Source: Pseudomonas sp. Choline-02u-1
GTDB lineage: Bacteria > Pseudomonadota > Gammaproteobacteria > Pseudomonadales > Pseudomonadaceae
Direction: 5' to 3'
Assembly: GCF_002836515.1 (NCBI RefSeq)
Contig: NZ_PJBC01000065.1
Span: 578,408 to 642,407 of the forward strand
Length of the DNA stretch: 64,000 nt
Made by a program: the position numbers and the translations under genes. A model generated the notes under the pieces. The model was given only the letters and a program-made list of their open reading frames with translations, was not told where the DNA came from and searched no databases. Shown piece by piece: positions 45,311 through 55,969 of this stretch (within the stretch, counting starts at the first letter, position 1; every line of letters starts with the position of its first letter).

Positions 45311-46609
45311 TCAACGCCCCTTCTTCCAGAGCCACGCCCCGACCAGAATCCCCATCGCACACAGCACCGCAACATAGTAGGCCGGGCCCATCGCGCTTTC
45401 CTTCAGCAGCAGGCTCACCACCATCGGCGTCAAGCCGCCAAATATTGCGTATGCGACGTTGTACGAGAATGACAAGCCGCTGAAGCGCACCACCGGCGGG
45501 AACGCCTTGACCATCACGTACGGCACCGCGCCAATCGTGCCGACCAGCAGACCGGTCAGTGCGTACAGCGGGAACAGCCAGTCCGGGTGGTCGGCGAGGC
45601 TGTGGTAGAAAGTCCAGGAGCTGATCAGCAGGCCCAGGCAGCCGAACACGAATACGCGACCAGCGCCGAAACGATCGGCCAGTGCGCCGGCACCAATGCA
45701 GCCGAGGCTGAGGAAGACGATGGCCAGGCTGTTGGCTTGCAAGGCTGTCGTTGGCGAGAAGTGGTACACCGTCTGCAGCACGGTCGGGGTCATCAGAATC
45801 ACCACGACGACGCCGGCCGACAGCAGCCAGGTCAGCAGCATCGAAATCGCGATCGCGCCGCGATGATCACGCAGCACCGCACGCAGCGGCACTTCTTCAG
45901 CGAGGGCCTTGCGCTGTTGCAGCTCAGCGAACACCGGTGTTTCGTGCAGCCAGCGGCGCAGATACACCGAGAACAGACCGAACACACCGCCAAGCAGGAA
46001 CGGAATCCGCCAAGCGTAATCGGAAACTTCCGCAGGCGTATAAATGCTGTTGATCGCCGTGGCGACCAGCGAGCCAAGCAGGATCCCGGCGGTCAAACCG
46101 CTGGTGAGCGTGCCGCAGGCATAGCCGATGTGTTTTTGCGGCACGTGTTCGGAAACGAAGACCCACGCCCCCGGCACTTCACCGCCAATGGCGGCGCCCT
46201 GGATCACGCGCATCAGCAGCAACAGGATCGGCGCCCAGATGCCGATCTGCGCATACGTTGGCAGCAGGCCCATGATCAACGTGGGCACGGCCATCATGAA
46301 AATGCTCAAGGTGAACATCTTTTTGCGCCCCAGCAGGTCGCCGAAGTGCGCCATGACGATGCCGCCCAAAGGCCGCGCCAGATAGCCGGCGGCGAAGATG
46401 CCGAAGGTCTGCATCAAGCGCAGCCACTCGGGCATGTCGGCCGGGAAGAACAGCTTGCCGACCACGGTGGCGAAGAAGACGAAAATGATGAAATCGTAGA
46501 ACTCCAGCGCCCCGCCGAGGGCGGACAGCGACAGAGTCTTGTAGTCATTGCGGGTCAACGGTCGTGCGGGTTGCTCGGGCTGCGCGAGGCTCGAAGGCGC
46601 TGTGGTCAT
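45311..46609 (-). CDS. MFS transporter, metabolite:H+ symporter type
   Basis: A 432-residue transporter with about 12 membrane segments. It has the family loop ARPLGGIVMAHFGDLLGRKK (~83-102) and the N-terminal GALEFYDFIIFVFF typical of the metabolite:H+ symporter group (as in ProP or ShiA). The substrate cannot be told from sequence; organic acids or osmolytes are possible. The ATG at 46609 is chosen because earlier in-frame codons precede the usual N-terminus by 30 residues. Confidence 0.88.
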   Translation of the reverse strand: MTTAPSSLAQPEQPARPLTRNDYKTLSLSALGGALEFYDFIIFVFFATVVGKLFFPADMPEWLRLMQTFGIFAAGYLARPLGGIVMAHFGDLLGRKKMFTLSIFMMAVPTLIMGLLPTYAQIGIWAPILLLLMRVIQGAAIGGEVPGAWVFVSEHVPQKHIGYACGTLTSGLTAGILLGSLVATAINSIYTPAEVSDYAWRIPFLLGGVFGLFSVYLRRWLHETPVFAELQQRKALAEEVPLRAVLRDHRGAIAISMLLTWLLSAGVVVVILMTPTVLQTVYHFSPTTALQANSLAIVFLSLGCIGAGALADRFGAGRVFVFGCLGLLISSWTFYHSLADHPDWLFPLYALTGLLVGTIGAVPYVMVKAFPPVVRFSGLSFSYNVAYAIFGGLTPMVVSLLLKESAMGPAYYVAVLCAMGILVGAWLWKKGR

Positions 46610-46986
46610 GGCAAGGGCTTCTCTTATAGTCGAATCTGTCGCCACAACAACGCTGGCGGTGGCTTGGACAGGTTCGGCACCATAGCAAATTGTTCCAAAA
46701 AGCACATAGAGGCGCGTAATTGACGGTCAAAATCAGAACCGGGTGGTCGTCGCGGGGTCTATCGACCGATATACTCGCCAGCTGCGCAGGGTTTGTAAGA
46801 GGTTGCTGTGCGAAAACGTTGTTGGCCCGTCCTTTGCTCGGGATTTAGCCTTTTTCGCAGAGTTTCCCTTTAGGCGCCTGATGGAAAACGTGACGAACGC
46901 AGTGTGTTCGGTGTTGAATCGTTTTTCTTGAAGACGGCTACCACCCGCAATACCCACGAAGAGTCACGGGTCAGAGGCCCCTCGGC
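46610..46986. other. Divergent intergenic region
   Basis: A 377-nt gap between the MFS and thioesterase genes. It contains short open frames without ribosome sites or recognisable products, and probably holds both promoters. I see no repeat or known operator here. Confidence 0.5.
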
Positions 46987-47391
46987 ATGATAGAGCTCGA
47001 ACAAGAAGATCCGATCCCACAGGGCGACCTGGCCCTGCAAATCACCGCCCTTCCGCGAGAAACCAACGGCTTTGGCGATATTTTCGGCGGCTGGCTGGTC
47101 GCACAGATGGATCTGGCCGGCACCGCCATGGCCAGCCGCGTCGCCGGTGGCCGCGTCGCCACTGTCGCCATCGACCGCATGGCATTTCTCGTCCCGGTCG
47201 CCGTCGGCGCGCAGTTGTCCTTTTATACCCAGACCCTGGAAATCGGCCGCAGCTCGATCCAGATGATGGTCGAAGTGTGGAGCGATGACCCACTCTCCAG
47301 CGAATGGCGCAAGGTCACCGAAGCGGTTTTCGTCTTCGTTGCCATCGACGGCAGCGGTCGCACCCGTTCGGTGCCACCACGCGCGCGTTAA
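46987..47391 (+). CDS. Acyl-CoA thioesterase, hot-dog fold (YciA type)
   Basis: A 134-residue hot-dog thioesterase. The active-site segment ETNGFGDIFGGWLVAQMDLAG (central Asn27/Asp31 region) and later VAIDRMAFLVPV are typical of YciA-like enzymes, which hydrolyse short to medium acyl-CoA in the cytoplasm. The upstream context TCAGAGGCCCCTCGGC gives a moderate ribosome site. Confidence 0.9.
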   Translation: MIELEQEDPIPQGDLALQITALPRETNGFGDIFGGWLVAQMDLAGTAMASRVAGGRVATVAIDRMAFLVPVAVGAQLSFYTQTLEIGRSSIQMMVEVWSDDPLSSEWRKVTEAVFVFVAIDGSGRTRSVPPRAR

Positions 47392-47448
47392 ACCTCGCGG
47401 CCGTTTTGCGGTCGATAGTCGTCCCCAGTGTCTGATCGAGAGTTGCCC

Positions 47449-48348
47449 ATGAACACGCCCAACGTTGAAGCCGTGAAACAGGATGAACTGAACTGCTGGC
47501 GCATCCGCCACGGCAAGGCCGAAGTGCTGGTGGCCCAGCAAGGCGCGCACATCCTTAGTTATCAGGTCGACGGCCAGCCGCCGATCATCTGGCTCAACGA
47601 CAAGGCCGACTTCAAGACCGGCAAAAGCATCCGCGCCGGCGTTCCGGTGTGCTGGCCGTGGTTCGGCAAATTCGAACGCAACCCGCAGGGCGTGCAGGCC
47701 ATGTACACCGGCGCGCAACCGGCCCCGGCGCACGGTCTGGTGCGGGCGATCGACTGGCAGTTGGGCAATATCGAATCGGCGGCTGACGGCATCAAGGTCG
47801 AGTTCAAGCTGCCCTGTCCAGAAGGTGGCCTGCCAGGCTGGCCGCACGAGGTCGATCTGACCCTGACCCTGCATCTGGCGGATCAACTGCATTACAGCCT
47901 GACCAGCCATAACCGGGGTTCTGGCAGCGTCACGCTGAGTCAGGCGCTGCACACCTATTTCGCCGTGAGTGACGTGCGCAATGTGCATGTCGATGGCGTC
48001 GCCGGGCTGAATTACATCGAGACCCTGGATGACTGGAACACGGCCAGCCAGACTGGAGATCTGCATTTCAGCAGCGAGACCGACCGCATCTATCTCGACG
48101 CTCCGCCACGGCTGAGCATCGTTGATCCGACCTGGGAACGACGCATCGTGCTGACGTCCAGCGGTTCACGCACCGCAGTGATCTGGAACCCGTGGATCGA
48201 CCGCGCCGCTGCACTGCCCGACATGGACAACGACGGCTGGCAGCGCATGCTGTGCATCGAGACGGCGAATGTGATGGATGACGTGGTGACATTGGCGCCG
48301 GGGGCGAGCCATACCATGGGCGTGAGCGTCGCCAGCAAACCGCTTTAA
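47449..48348 (+). CDS. D-hexose-6-phosphate mutarotase (YeaD type)
   Basis: A 299-residue aldose-1-epimerase family protein. Relevant segments are QQGAHILSYQ (~32-41), AGVPVCWPWFG (~71-81), AHGLVRAIDWQ (~98-108, with the catalytic His) and ALHTYFAVSDV (~165-175). YeaD enzymes interconvert anomers of glucose-6-phosphate. ATG 47449 is preferred to an upstream GTG at 47428 because it fits the family N-terminus. Confidence 0.9.
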   Translation: MNTPNVEAVKQDELNCWRIRHGKAEVLVAQQGAHILSYQVDGQPPIIWLNDKADFKTGKSIRAGVPVCWPWFGKFERNPQGVQAMYTGAQPAPAHGLVRAIDWQLGNIESAADGIKVEFKLPCPEGGLPGWPHEVDLTLTLHLADQLHYSLTSHNRGSGSVTLSQALHTYFAVSDVRNVHVDGVAGLNYIETLDDWNTASQTGDLHFSSETDRIYLDAPPRLSIVDPTWERRIVLTSSGSRTAVIWNPWIDRAAALPDMDNDGWQRMLCIETANVMDDVVTLAPGASHTMGVSVASKPL

Positions 48349-48437
48349 GATCAAAAGATCGCAGCCTTCGGCAGCTCCTGCATTTGGAATGCATTTTCCC
48401 TGTAGGAGCTGCCGAAGGCTGCGATCTTTTGCTTTAA
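48349..48437. repeat. REP-type inverted repeat, family B
   Basis: Arms AAAGATCGCAGCCTTCGGCA and TGCCGAAGGCTGCGATCTTT flank a ~35-nt centre in the convergent gap between the mutarotase and DUF3299 genes. The flanking T runs make it a likely terminator in both directions. Confidence 0.9.
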
Positions 48438-48970
48438 AGGTCAGCTTCCTGCACGACCCGCACCTTCTCCGCCTCCAGTGCATATGCCGCATCCGCGAGG
48501 TCATTGCTGACCTTCTCGACCTTGAGCGTGCCGGTCACCCACAGCGGTGTGTAAATGTCGTCCAGTTTCAAGCCTTTGGGATAACGCACCAGCACCAGTT
48601 GATTGGGCGGCGGAGGCGGCACGTGGATGCAGGCGCCCGGATACGGTACGAGGAAGAACAGCGTGCTGCGGCCCTTGGCATCCGACTCCAACGGCACCGG
48701 GTAGCCACCGATGCGGATGTGTTTGTCGTTCATCGACGCCACGGTTTTGGTCGAATACATCACTGCCGGCAGACCTTTGGCCTGCTTCATCCCGCCCTTC
48801 TCGGTGAAAGTGCCGGTGGCTTCGGGAGAGTTGTGGTCGATGTCTGGCATGGCCTCGAGGGCTTTCTGATCCGACTTGGGCATCAGTTCCAGCCAGTCGG
48901 TTTCCGGCAGTTCGCCGGCGTGGGCGAGATAGCTGCCCAACAAGAGGAGAGTCAACAGAAGACGGCGCAT
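48434..48970 (-). CDS. Exported DUF3299 protein
   Basis: A 178-residue protein with a signal peptide (MRRLLLTLLLLGSYLAHA, cleavage near 18) and a DUF3299-type mature domain: IRIGGYPVPLE (~86-96), STLFFLVPYPGACIHVPPPPPNQ (~102-124, split here by family-conserved Cys) and YTPLWVTGTLKV. DUF3299 proteins are periplasmic and of unknown role, sometimes found near lipoprotein or MacB-type export genes, which is not the case here. Confidence 0.87.
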   Translation of the reverse strand: MRRLLLTLLLLGSYLAHAGELPETDWLELMPKSDQKALEAMPDIDHNSPEATGTFTEKGGMKQAKGLPAVMYSTKTVASMNDKHIRIGGYPVPLESDAKGRSTLFFLVPYPGACIHVPPPPPNQLVLVRYPKGLKLDDIYTPLWVTGTLKVEKVSNDLADAAYALEAEKVRVVQEADL

Positions 48971-49018
48971 GAAGGTGCTCGGCAGGCAGAGGAATGAACG
49001 GTGAGTCGCCGCGCATTC

Positions 49019-49052
49019 TAGCCCTCCCGGCCGCGATGGCCGAGAGGGCTTT
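49019..49052 (-). terminator. Hairpin after the YeaQ-type gene
   Basis: AGCCCTC, CGGCC and GGCCG, GAGGGCT form a long stem just after the small membrane-protein gene. The T run is short, so termination strength is uncertain. Confidence 0.5.
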
Positions 49053-49063
49053 GTCGCTTTCGA

Positions 49064-49309
49064 TCAGTTCTTTTTGATCAGACCGTAGATCACCAGCAAC
49101 ACGACAGCGCCGACCAGTGCGCCGAGGAAACCCGCGCCCTCGCCCGCCTGATAGATGCCCAGAGCCTGGCCGCCGTAAGTGGCCGCCAGCGAACCGCCGA
49201 TACCGAGCAGGATGGTCATGATCCAGCCCATGCTGTCATCGCCCGGTTTCAGGAACCGAGCCAGCAGGCCGACGATCAAGCCGATAAAGATGGTTCCGAT
49301 AATTCCCAT
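49064..49309 (-). CDS. GlsB/YeaQ/YmgE family small membrane protein
   Basis: An 81-residue glycine-rich protein with three hydrophobic segments: IGTIFIGLIVGLLARFL, MGWIMTILLGIGGSLAATYGG, and FLGALVGAVVLLVIYGLI. This is the transglycosylase-associated protein family, often induced by stress; the biochemical role is unknown. A GGAAATGTC leader precedes the ATG. Confidence 0.92.
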   Translation of the reverse strand: MGIIGTIFIGLIVGLLARFLKPGDDSMGWIMTILLGIGGSLAATYGGQALGIYQAGEGAGFLGALVGAVVLLVIYGLIKKN

Positions 49310-49420
49310 GACATTTCCCTCTGATTAAGTGGCTATGCCAAAGCCTAGTCAGACTTTCGCATACTGCCATGAGAGAACGGCGGCCCCGCAATGGTTCCGC
49401 CGCTGCCACATGAAACTGCT

Positions 49421-50503
49421 TTACTCGGCGATCAGCGCTTCGACCTTGATGATCTGCGCCTGCAGCGTGGCCATGTCGGCGCAACGCAGGTTGGCGTGGC
49501 CGACCTTGCGTCCGGCCTTGAAAGCTTTGCCGTAGTGATGCAGATGGCAGTCTTCGATGGCGATGACTTTTTCCACCGGCGGCACTACGCCGATGAAGTT
49601 GAGCATCGCGCTCTCGCCGACCTTGGCGGTCGAACCCAGCGGCAGGCCGGCCACGGCACGCAGGTGGTTTTCGAACTGGCTGCACTCGGCACCTTCGGTG
49701 GTCCAGTGCCCGGAGTTGTGCACGCGCGGGGCGATTTCGTTGGCTTTCAGGCCACCGTCGACTTCGAAGAACTCGAAAGCCATCACACCAACATAGTCGA
49801 GGTGTTTAAGCACACGGCTGGAATAATCTTCCGCCAGCGCCTGCAACGGGTGATCGGTACTGGCCACCGACAGCTTGAGGATGCCGCTGTCGTGGGTGTT
49901 GTGCACCAGTGGATAGAACTTCGTTTCACCATCGCGCGCGCGCACGGCGATCAGCGACACCTCGCCGGTGAACGGCACGAAGCCTTCCAGCAGGCAGGCA
50001 ACGCTGCCCAGTTCGGCAAAAGTACCGGCCACGTCTTCCGGCTTGCGCAGGACTTTCTGGCCCTTGCCGTCGTAACCCAGGGTGCGGGTTTTCAGCACGG
50101 CCGGCAGACCGATCGCAGCGACAGCGGCATCCAGGTCGGCTTGCGACTGGATGTCGGCGAAGGCCGGGGTCGGAATGCCGAGGTCTTTGAACATGCTCTT
50201 TTCGAACCAGCGGTCACGAGCAATGCGCAGGGCTTCGGCGCTCGGGTAGACCGGCACGAATTGCGAAAGAAACGCCACGGTTTCGGCCGGGACGCTTTCG
50301 AATTCGAAGGTCACCAGATCGACTTCATCGGCCAGTTGGCGCAGATGATCCTGATCGCCGTAATCGGCCCGCAGGTGTTCGCCCAGTGCGGCCGCACAGG
50401 CGTCAGGCGCAGGGTCGAGAAAAGCGAAGTTCATGCCCAGCGGAGTACCCGCCAGAGCCAACATGCGACCCAACTGGCCGCCACCGATTACACCGATCTT
50501 CAT
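49421..50503 (-). CDS. purK: PurK, N5-carboxyaminoimidazole ribonucleotide synthase
   Basis: A 360-residue ATP-grasp enzyme that converts AIR, bicarbonate and ATP to N5-CAIR in purine synthesis. It has IGVIGGGQLGRMLA at the N-terminus, the ATP-grasp segment LKTRTLGYDGKGQ (~143-155), and EIAPRVHNSGHWT (~264-276). It starts 10 nt after purE. Confidence 0.97.
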   Translation of the reverse strand: MKIGVIGGGQLGRMLALAGTPLGMNFAFLDPAPDACAAALGEHLRADYGDQDHLRQLADEVDLVTFEFESVPAETVAFLSQFVPVYPSAEALRIARDRWFEKSMFKDLGIPTPAFADIQSQADLDAAVAAIGLPAVLKTRTLGYDGKGQKVLRKPEDVAGTFAELGSVACLLEGFVPFTGEVSLIAVRARDGETKFYPLVHNTHDSGILKLSVASTDHPLQALAEDYSSRVLKHLDYVGVMAFEFFEVDGGLKANEIAPRVHNSGHWTTEGAECSQFENHLRAVAGLPLGSTAKVGESAMLNFIGVVPPVEKVIAIEDCHLHHYGKAFKAGRKVGHANLRCADMATLQAQIIKVEALIAE

Positions 50504-50513
50504 CAAAACAACC

Positions 50514-51005
50514 TCAGGCAATACGTGGGTCTGGATTGTCCAGGACGCTGTCTGTCTGCTCGGCACGGAAGGTTTTCAGTACCGCGTGGAACTGCGGGTG
50601 CTTGGCGCCGAGTATGCTCGCCGACAGCAAGGCTGCGTTGATCGCGCCGGCCTTGCCGATCGCCAGCGTGGCGACCGGAATGCCCGCCGGCATCTGCACG
50701 ATCGACAGCAGCGAATCGACGCCCGAGAGCATGGCCGACTGCACCGGCACGCCCAGTACCGGCAGGTGGGTCTTGGCCGCACACATGCCTGGCAGGTGGG
50801 CCGCACCGCCGGCACCGGCGATGATCACCTCGATGCCGCGGCCTTCAGCCTCTTCGGCGTACTGGAACAGCAGATCCGGGGTGCGGTGGGCGGAGACCAC
50901 TTTGACCTCGTACGGGATGCCGAGCTTTTCCAGCATATCGGCGGTGTGGCTAAGGGTGGACCAATCGGACTTGGAGCCCATGATCACGCCAACCAGTGCA
51001 CTCAT
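50514..51005 (-). CDS. purE: PurE, N5-CAIR mutase
   Basis: A 163-residue class I PurE that rearranges N5-CAIR to CAIR. It has GVIMGSKSDWSTL (~6-18), VSAHRTPDLLFQY (~41-53) and AGAGGAAHLPGM (~70-81). A longer in-frame reading to 51164 would run through the leader hairpin, so ATG 51005 is chosen. Operon order is purE-purK. Confidence 0.97.
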   Translation of the reverse strand: MSALVGVIMGSKSDWSTLSHTADMLEKLGIPYEVKVVSAHRTPDLLFQYAEEAEGRGIEVIIAGAGGAAHLPGMCAAKTHLPVLGVPVQSAMLSGVDSLLSIVQMPAGIPVATLAIGKAGAINAALLSASILGAKHPQFHAVLKTFRAEQTDSVLDNPDPRIA

Positions 51006-51041
51006 CGTCGCGCCTCTTCTCTCAGGAGCGCCCGCAGGCGC

Positions 51042-51077
51042 GTCATAAAACAACAAGCCACGCAGGTTGCGTGGCTT
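51042..51077 (-). promoter_or_regulatory. Terminator-like hairpin in the purEK leader
   Basis: AAGCCACGC and GCGTGGCTT (51055-51063, 51069-51077) form a perfect 9-bp stem. On the minus strand it is followed by TTGTTGTTTTATG. It ends 36 nt before the purE start codon, too close to leave room for a separate downstream promoter, so it may act as a transcription attenuator or as a read-through barrier from the LysR gene. Confidence 0.5.
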
Positions 51078-51230
51078 GATTGTACGAAAAATGGCCGGAC
51101 GTGCCGGCCGAAGGCCGCGCAGTATACCGCAAAGAAAGCAATAAACAGCCCCCGAAACGACCATCCGTCAAATCAGCGAAAGGCCCGGTCTTATTGACTT
51201 GAAGGTCAGCGCCGCAACACCACAAATCCC

Positions 51231-51322
51231 CCTGTGGGAGGGGGCTTGCTCGCGAAAGCGTCGTGTCAGTCGGCCTCTATTTATCTGGCACACCGCCTTC
51301 GCGAGCAAGCCCGCTCCCACAG
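51231..51322. repeat. REP-type inverted repeat, family A
   Basis: Arms CCTGTGGGAGGGGGCTTGCT and AGCAAGCCCGCTCCCACAG flank a ~35-nt centre. It lies 16 nt after the LysR stop codon, upstream of the purE leader. Confidence 0.9.
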
Positions 51323-51338
51323 TTGGTTCTGCAGTGGG

Positions 51339-52247
51339 TCAGGAGGTTTGTGCTGCGCCACCTTCGAGCTTGCGCCACAGCAACCGCACGTTGGCCTTGC
51401 GCACCAGCGCGCAGCGGTACAGACGGATCTCCAGCGGCACATGCCATTGCGGGCCGCCGCAGACCACCAGTTCGCCCCGCGCCAACTCGGCGCGCACGCT
51501 CAGTTGTGGTACCCAGGCGATGCCCAGGCCCTCCAGTGCCATGCTTTTCAGGCTGTCGGCCATGGCGGTTTCGTAGATCGTGGTGAAGCGCAATTGACGC
51601 TGGCGCAGCAAGCCATTGACCGAACGTCCGAGAAACGCACCGGCGCTGTAAGCCAGCAACGGCACGCTCGCCTCGCCCTCCAGGTCGAACAATGGCTTGC
51701 CATCGGCATCCGCCGCGCACACCGGAAGCATTTCGGTCTGGCCCAGATGCAGCGACGGGAAGATCTCCGGGTCCATCTGCATGGCTGAATCCGGGTCGTA
51801 GAAGGCCAGCATCAGATCGCAGCCGCCTTCGCGCAGCGCATGCACGGCATCGCCAACGTTGGTCGCCACCAAACGTGTGGCGATGTTCAGCCCCTCGTTG
51901 CGTAACTGGGCGATCCAGCGCGGGAAGAAGCCCAGGGCCAGGGAATGCGCCGCAGCAACTTGCATCACTTCGCCCTGCCCGCCTTCCAGATGATGCAGAT
52001 GGCGCAGCACCTCACCGAGCTGTTCGACCACGGTGCGCGCGGTCACCAGGAACAACTGCCCCGCCGCCGTCAGTTCGACCGGCGTGCGCGATCGGTTGAC
52101 CAGTGTCAGCCCCAGCGCGGCTTCGAGGCTGCGGATCCGCCGACTGAACGCCGGCTGGGTCACGAAGCGCCGTTCGGCCGCCTGCGAAAAGCTGCGAGTG
52201 GCGGCCAGGGCACTGAAGTCCTCGAGCCATTTGCTTTCCAGATTCAT
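51339..52247 (-). CDS. LysR family transcriptional regulator
   Basis: A 302-residue LysR protein with an N-terminal winged helix (WLEDFSALAATRSFSQAAER, then FVTQPAFSRRIRSLE) and a substrate-binding domain. The N-terminus resembles that of E. coli YjiE/HypT more than general amino-acid regulators. It is divergent from aspA with a 180-nt gap, so it may control aspA, but no operator was confirmed. Confidence 0.9.
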   Translation of the reverse strand: MNLESKWLEDFSALAATRSFSQAAERRFVTQPAFSRRIRSLEAALGLTLVNRSRTPVELTAAGQLFLVTARTVVEQLGEVLRHLHHLEGGQGEVMQVAAAHSLALGFFPRWIAQLRNEGLNIATRLVATNVGDAVHALREGGCDLMLAFYDPDSAMQMDPEIFPSLHLGQTEMLPVCAADADGKPLFDLEGEASVPLLAYSAGAFLGRSVNGLLRQRQLRFTTIYETAMADSLKSMALEGLGIAWVPQLSVRAELARGELVVCGGPQWHVPLEIRLYRCALVRKANVRLLWRKLEGGAAQTS

Positions 52248-52427
52248 CACGTCCTCCCGGACACGCACCAAAACAGGTCACACGTCTGCCGCGCAAGCGG
52301 CGTCACATGGGCATTATGCCGAATGTGCATAGGGCAGTGCTGAACAGCATTGGCCCAAAAATCCCCACAAGCCTAGCATTCGCAGCGTTCCGGCACAGAC
52401 CGGGTCCTTATCGAGATGATTTCTATC

Positions 52428-53852
<1,425 letters not shown>

Positions 53853-53912
53853 GCCGACGCGAACTTGTAGCACCGCTCACCAGGTCGAGGGACTAGACAC
53901 CTCTCACCTTTT

Positions 53913-53949
53913 GAGGGCTTGGGGATTTTGTCCCCGAGCCCTTTTTTTT
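53913..53949 (+). terminator. Rho-independent terminator after aspA
   Basis: GGGCTTGGGGA (53915-53925) pairs with TCCCCGAGCCC (53931-53941) and is followed by eight T. This is a textbook terminator lying 62 nt after the aspA stop. Confidence 0.95.
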
Positions 53950-53997
53950 AACTTCTTTGCGGCAGGACGTTAAATGTTTTGTGTATTTGATACCGCC

Positions 53998-54090
53998 AAG
54001 ATCGCAGCCTTCGGCAGCTCCTACAGTGATTGGCGTACACCTGTAGGAGCTGCCGAAGGCTCGGGCCGCGATCGGACGATCTTTTGATCT
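53998..54090. repeat. REP-type inverted repeat, family B, interrupted copy
   Basis: AAGATCGCAGCCTTCGGCAG and TGTAGGAGCTGCCGAAGGCT are intact, but the right outer arm is altered by extra bases (CGGGCCGCGATCGGACGATC). It lies in the 499-nt gap between aspA and the symporter gene. The rest of that gap, after about 54090, shows nothing recognisable beyond the expected promoter. Confidence 0.8.
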
Positions 54091-54351
54091 TGCAGCACCC
54101 TCGTTTCGTCGCTTGCACCACTACCGTGCAGACGGGCGCGTCACTGATCGGTATAGTGCCGCCCCTCTTCGCGTGAGCGGTCGTCGGTAACGAGGCCACA
54201 ACCCATGCGAAACCCGAACTAATAACAAAACCCGCGATATGGATCCGGGACGAAACCTTCGCCTCGCCCGTCGTGCCGCGCGCAGACCGGTGTAACACGA
54301 TGTTTCTCCGATCCAGCATTTGCACCCACAAAAAACAGCGAGGCAAAATCC

Positions 54352-55800
54352 ATGCTCGAAGTCATCAACGACTTCCTCTCAGGGAAAGTACTGATCGTGC
54401 TCATTGTCGGGCTCGGTAGCTACTTCACGATTCGCTCGCGTTTCGTTCAACTGCGCCACTTCTTCCACATGTTCGCGGTGTTCCGCGACAGCCTCAAAGG
54501 CAGCGCCGGGCAGCTCAGCTCCTTCCAGGCCTTGATGCTCAGCCTCGCCGGCCGCGTCGGTGCAGGCAACATCGCCGGTGTCGGCATCGCCGTGACCCTC
54601 GGTGGTCCGGGTGCGGTGTTCTGGATGTGGGTGACCGCACTGGTCGGCATGTCCAGCAGCTTCTTCGAATGCACCCTGGCCCAGGTCTACAAGCGCGCCG
54701 ATGGCGATGGCCTGTACCGTGGCGGCCCGGCCTACTACATCCAGCACGGGCTGAAGCTCAAAGGCATGGCGGTGGTTTTCTCCATTCTGTTGCTGGTCAC
54801 CTACGGCTTCGCCTTCATTGGCCTGCAGTCCTACACCGTGACGCATTCGCTGCAGAACGCCTTTGAGTTCGATCCACGCCACACCGGTATCGTCCTGGCG
54901 GTGCTGCTGGCCATCACCTTTATCGGTGGCATCAAGCGCATCGCTTCGGTCTCCGACCTGCTGGTACCCATCAAGACCCTGGCCTATATCGGCGTGACCC
55001 TGTACGTGATCGGCACCCAGATCGAACAGGTACCGGCCATGCTGGAGACCATCTTCAAGAGCGCCTTCGGCCTTGACCCGGCCTTCGCCGGCCTGCTCGG
55101 CAGCGCCATTGTCATGGGCGTGAAGCGTGGAGTGTTCGCCAACGAAGCAGGCCTGGGCAGTGCGCCGAACGTCGCCGCCGTAGCGGCCGTCAAGCACCCG
55201 GGCGCGCAGGGCGTGGTCCAGGCTTTCAGTGTGTTCCTCGACACCTTCGTGATCTGCACCTGCACCGCGCTGCTGATCCTGCTGTCGGGCTTCTACACCC
55301 CGGGCTTCGAGGGTGACGGCATCGTCCTGACCCAGAACTCGCTGGCCGCCGTGGTGGGTGACTGGGGTCGCATGTTCGTCAGCGTCGCGCTGTCGCTGTT
55401 CGTCTTCACCTGCATCCTCTACAACTACTATCTGGGCGAGAACAGCTTGCAGTTCCTGACCCGCAACCGCGCCGCGCTGATGGTTTTCCGCGCTCTGGTG
55501 CTGGCGCTGGTGGTGTGGGGTTCGATGCAGGATCTGACGACGGTGTTCGCCTTCGCTGACATCACCATGACCTGCCTGGCCTTCGTCAACCTGGTGGCTC
55601 TGGCCATGCTGTTCAAGGTCGGCCTGCGCGTCATGCGCGACTACGATGAGCAGCGTCGCGCCGGCGTCAAACAGCCCGTGTTCGATTCCAGCAAATTCGC
55701 CGATCTGGATCTGGATCGCAATGCCTGGCCGGTCAATCCGCCAGCAGCTGCGGGTCAGACCGAAACTGCGCCGCAAGGCGTCCCTGCAGCGCAACGCTGA
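54352..55800 (+). CDS. Alanine/glycine:cation symporter (AGCS family)
   Basis: A 482-residue sodium:amino acid symporter with about ten membrane segments. Family hallmarks are SFQALMLSLAGRVGAGNIAG (~62-81) and GVKRGVFANEAGLGSAPN (~260-277). The usual substrates are alanine or glycine; the place between aspA and asparaginase suggests that it may feed amino acid catabolism, but this is inference. GAGGCAAAATCC precedes the ATG. Confidence 0.94.
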   Translation: MLEVINDFLSGKVLIVLIVGLGSYFTIRSRFVQLRHFFHMFAVFRDSLKGSAGQLSSFQALMLSLAGRVGAGNIAGVGIAVTLGGPGAVFWMWVTALVGMSSSFFECTLAQVYKRADGDGLYRGGPAYYIQHGLKLKGMAVVFSILLLVTYGFAFIGLQSYTVTHSLQNAFEFDPRHTGIVLAVLLAITFIGGIKRIASVSDLLVPIKTLAYIGVTLYVIGTQIEQVPAMLETIFKSAFGLDPAFAGLLGSAIVMGVKRGVFANEAGLGSAPNVAAVAAVKHPGAQGVVQAFSVFLDTFVICTCTALLILLSGFYTPGFEGDGIVLTQNSLAAVVGDWGRMFVSVALSLFVFTCILYNYYLGENSLQFLTRNRAALMVFRALVLALVVWGSMQDLTTVFAFADITMTCLAFVNLVALAMLFKVGLRVMRDYDEQRRAGVKQPVFDSSKFADLDLDRNAWPVNPPAAAGQTETAPQGVPAAQR

Positions 55801-55808
55801 CAGGTGAA

Positions 55809-55835
55809 TGACGGGCGCATCCCCTGCGCCCGTCA
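55809..55835 (+). terminator. Hairpin after the symporter gene
   Basis: TGACGGGCGCA and TGCGCCCGTCA form a perfect 11-bp stem with a 5-nt loop, 8 nt after the stop. No T run follows, so it may protect the 3' end more than terminate. Confidence 0.6.
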
Positions 55836-55854
55836 GTTACAGTGCGATGCAATA

Positions 55855-55944
55855 CCTGTGCGAGCGGGCTTGCTCGCGAATACGGTGAATCAGTGGAAAT
55901 ATCTTTAGCTGACCCACCGCTTTCGCGAGCAAGCCCGCTCCCAC
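55855..55944. repeat. REP-type inverted repeat, family A
   Basis: Arms GTGCGAGCGGGCTTGCTCGC and GCGAGCAAGCCCGCTCCCAC flank a ~45-nt centre between the symporter and asparaginase genes. Confidence 0.9.
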
Positions 55945-55969
55945 GTGTCATCTCTTGTGGAGACCTCAG

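Noticed and set aside
46743..46931. A 62-codon frame in the gap before the thioesterase gene
   Set aside because: No ribosome site, no recognisable features, and an overlapping frame of similar size exists on the other strand.
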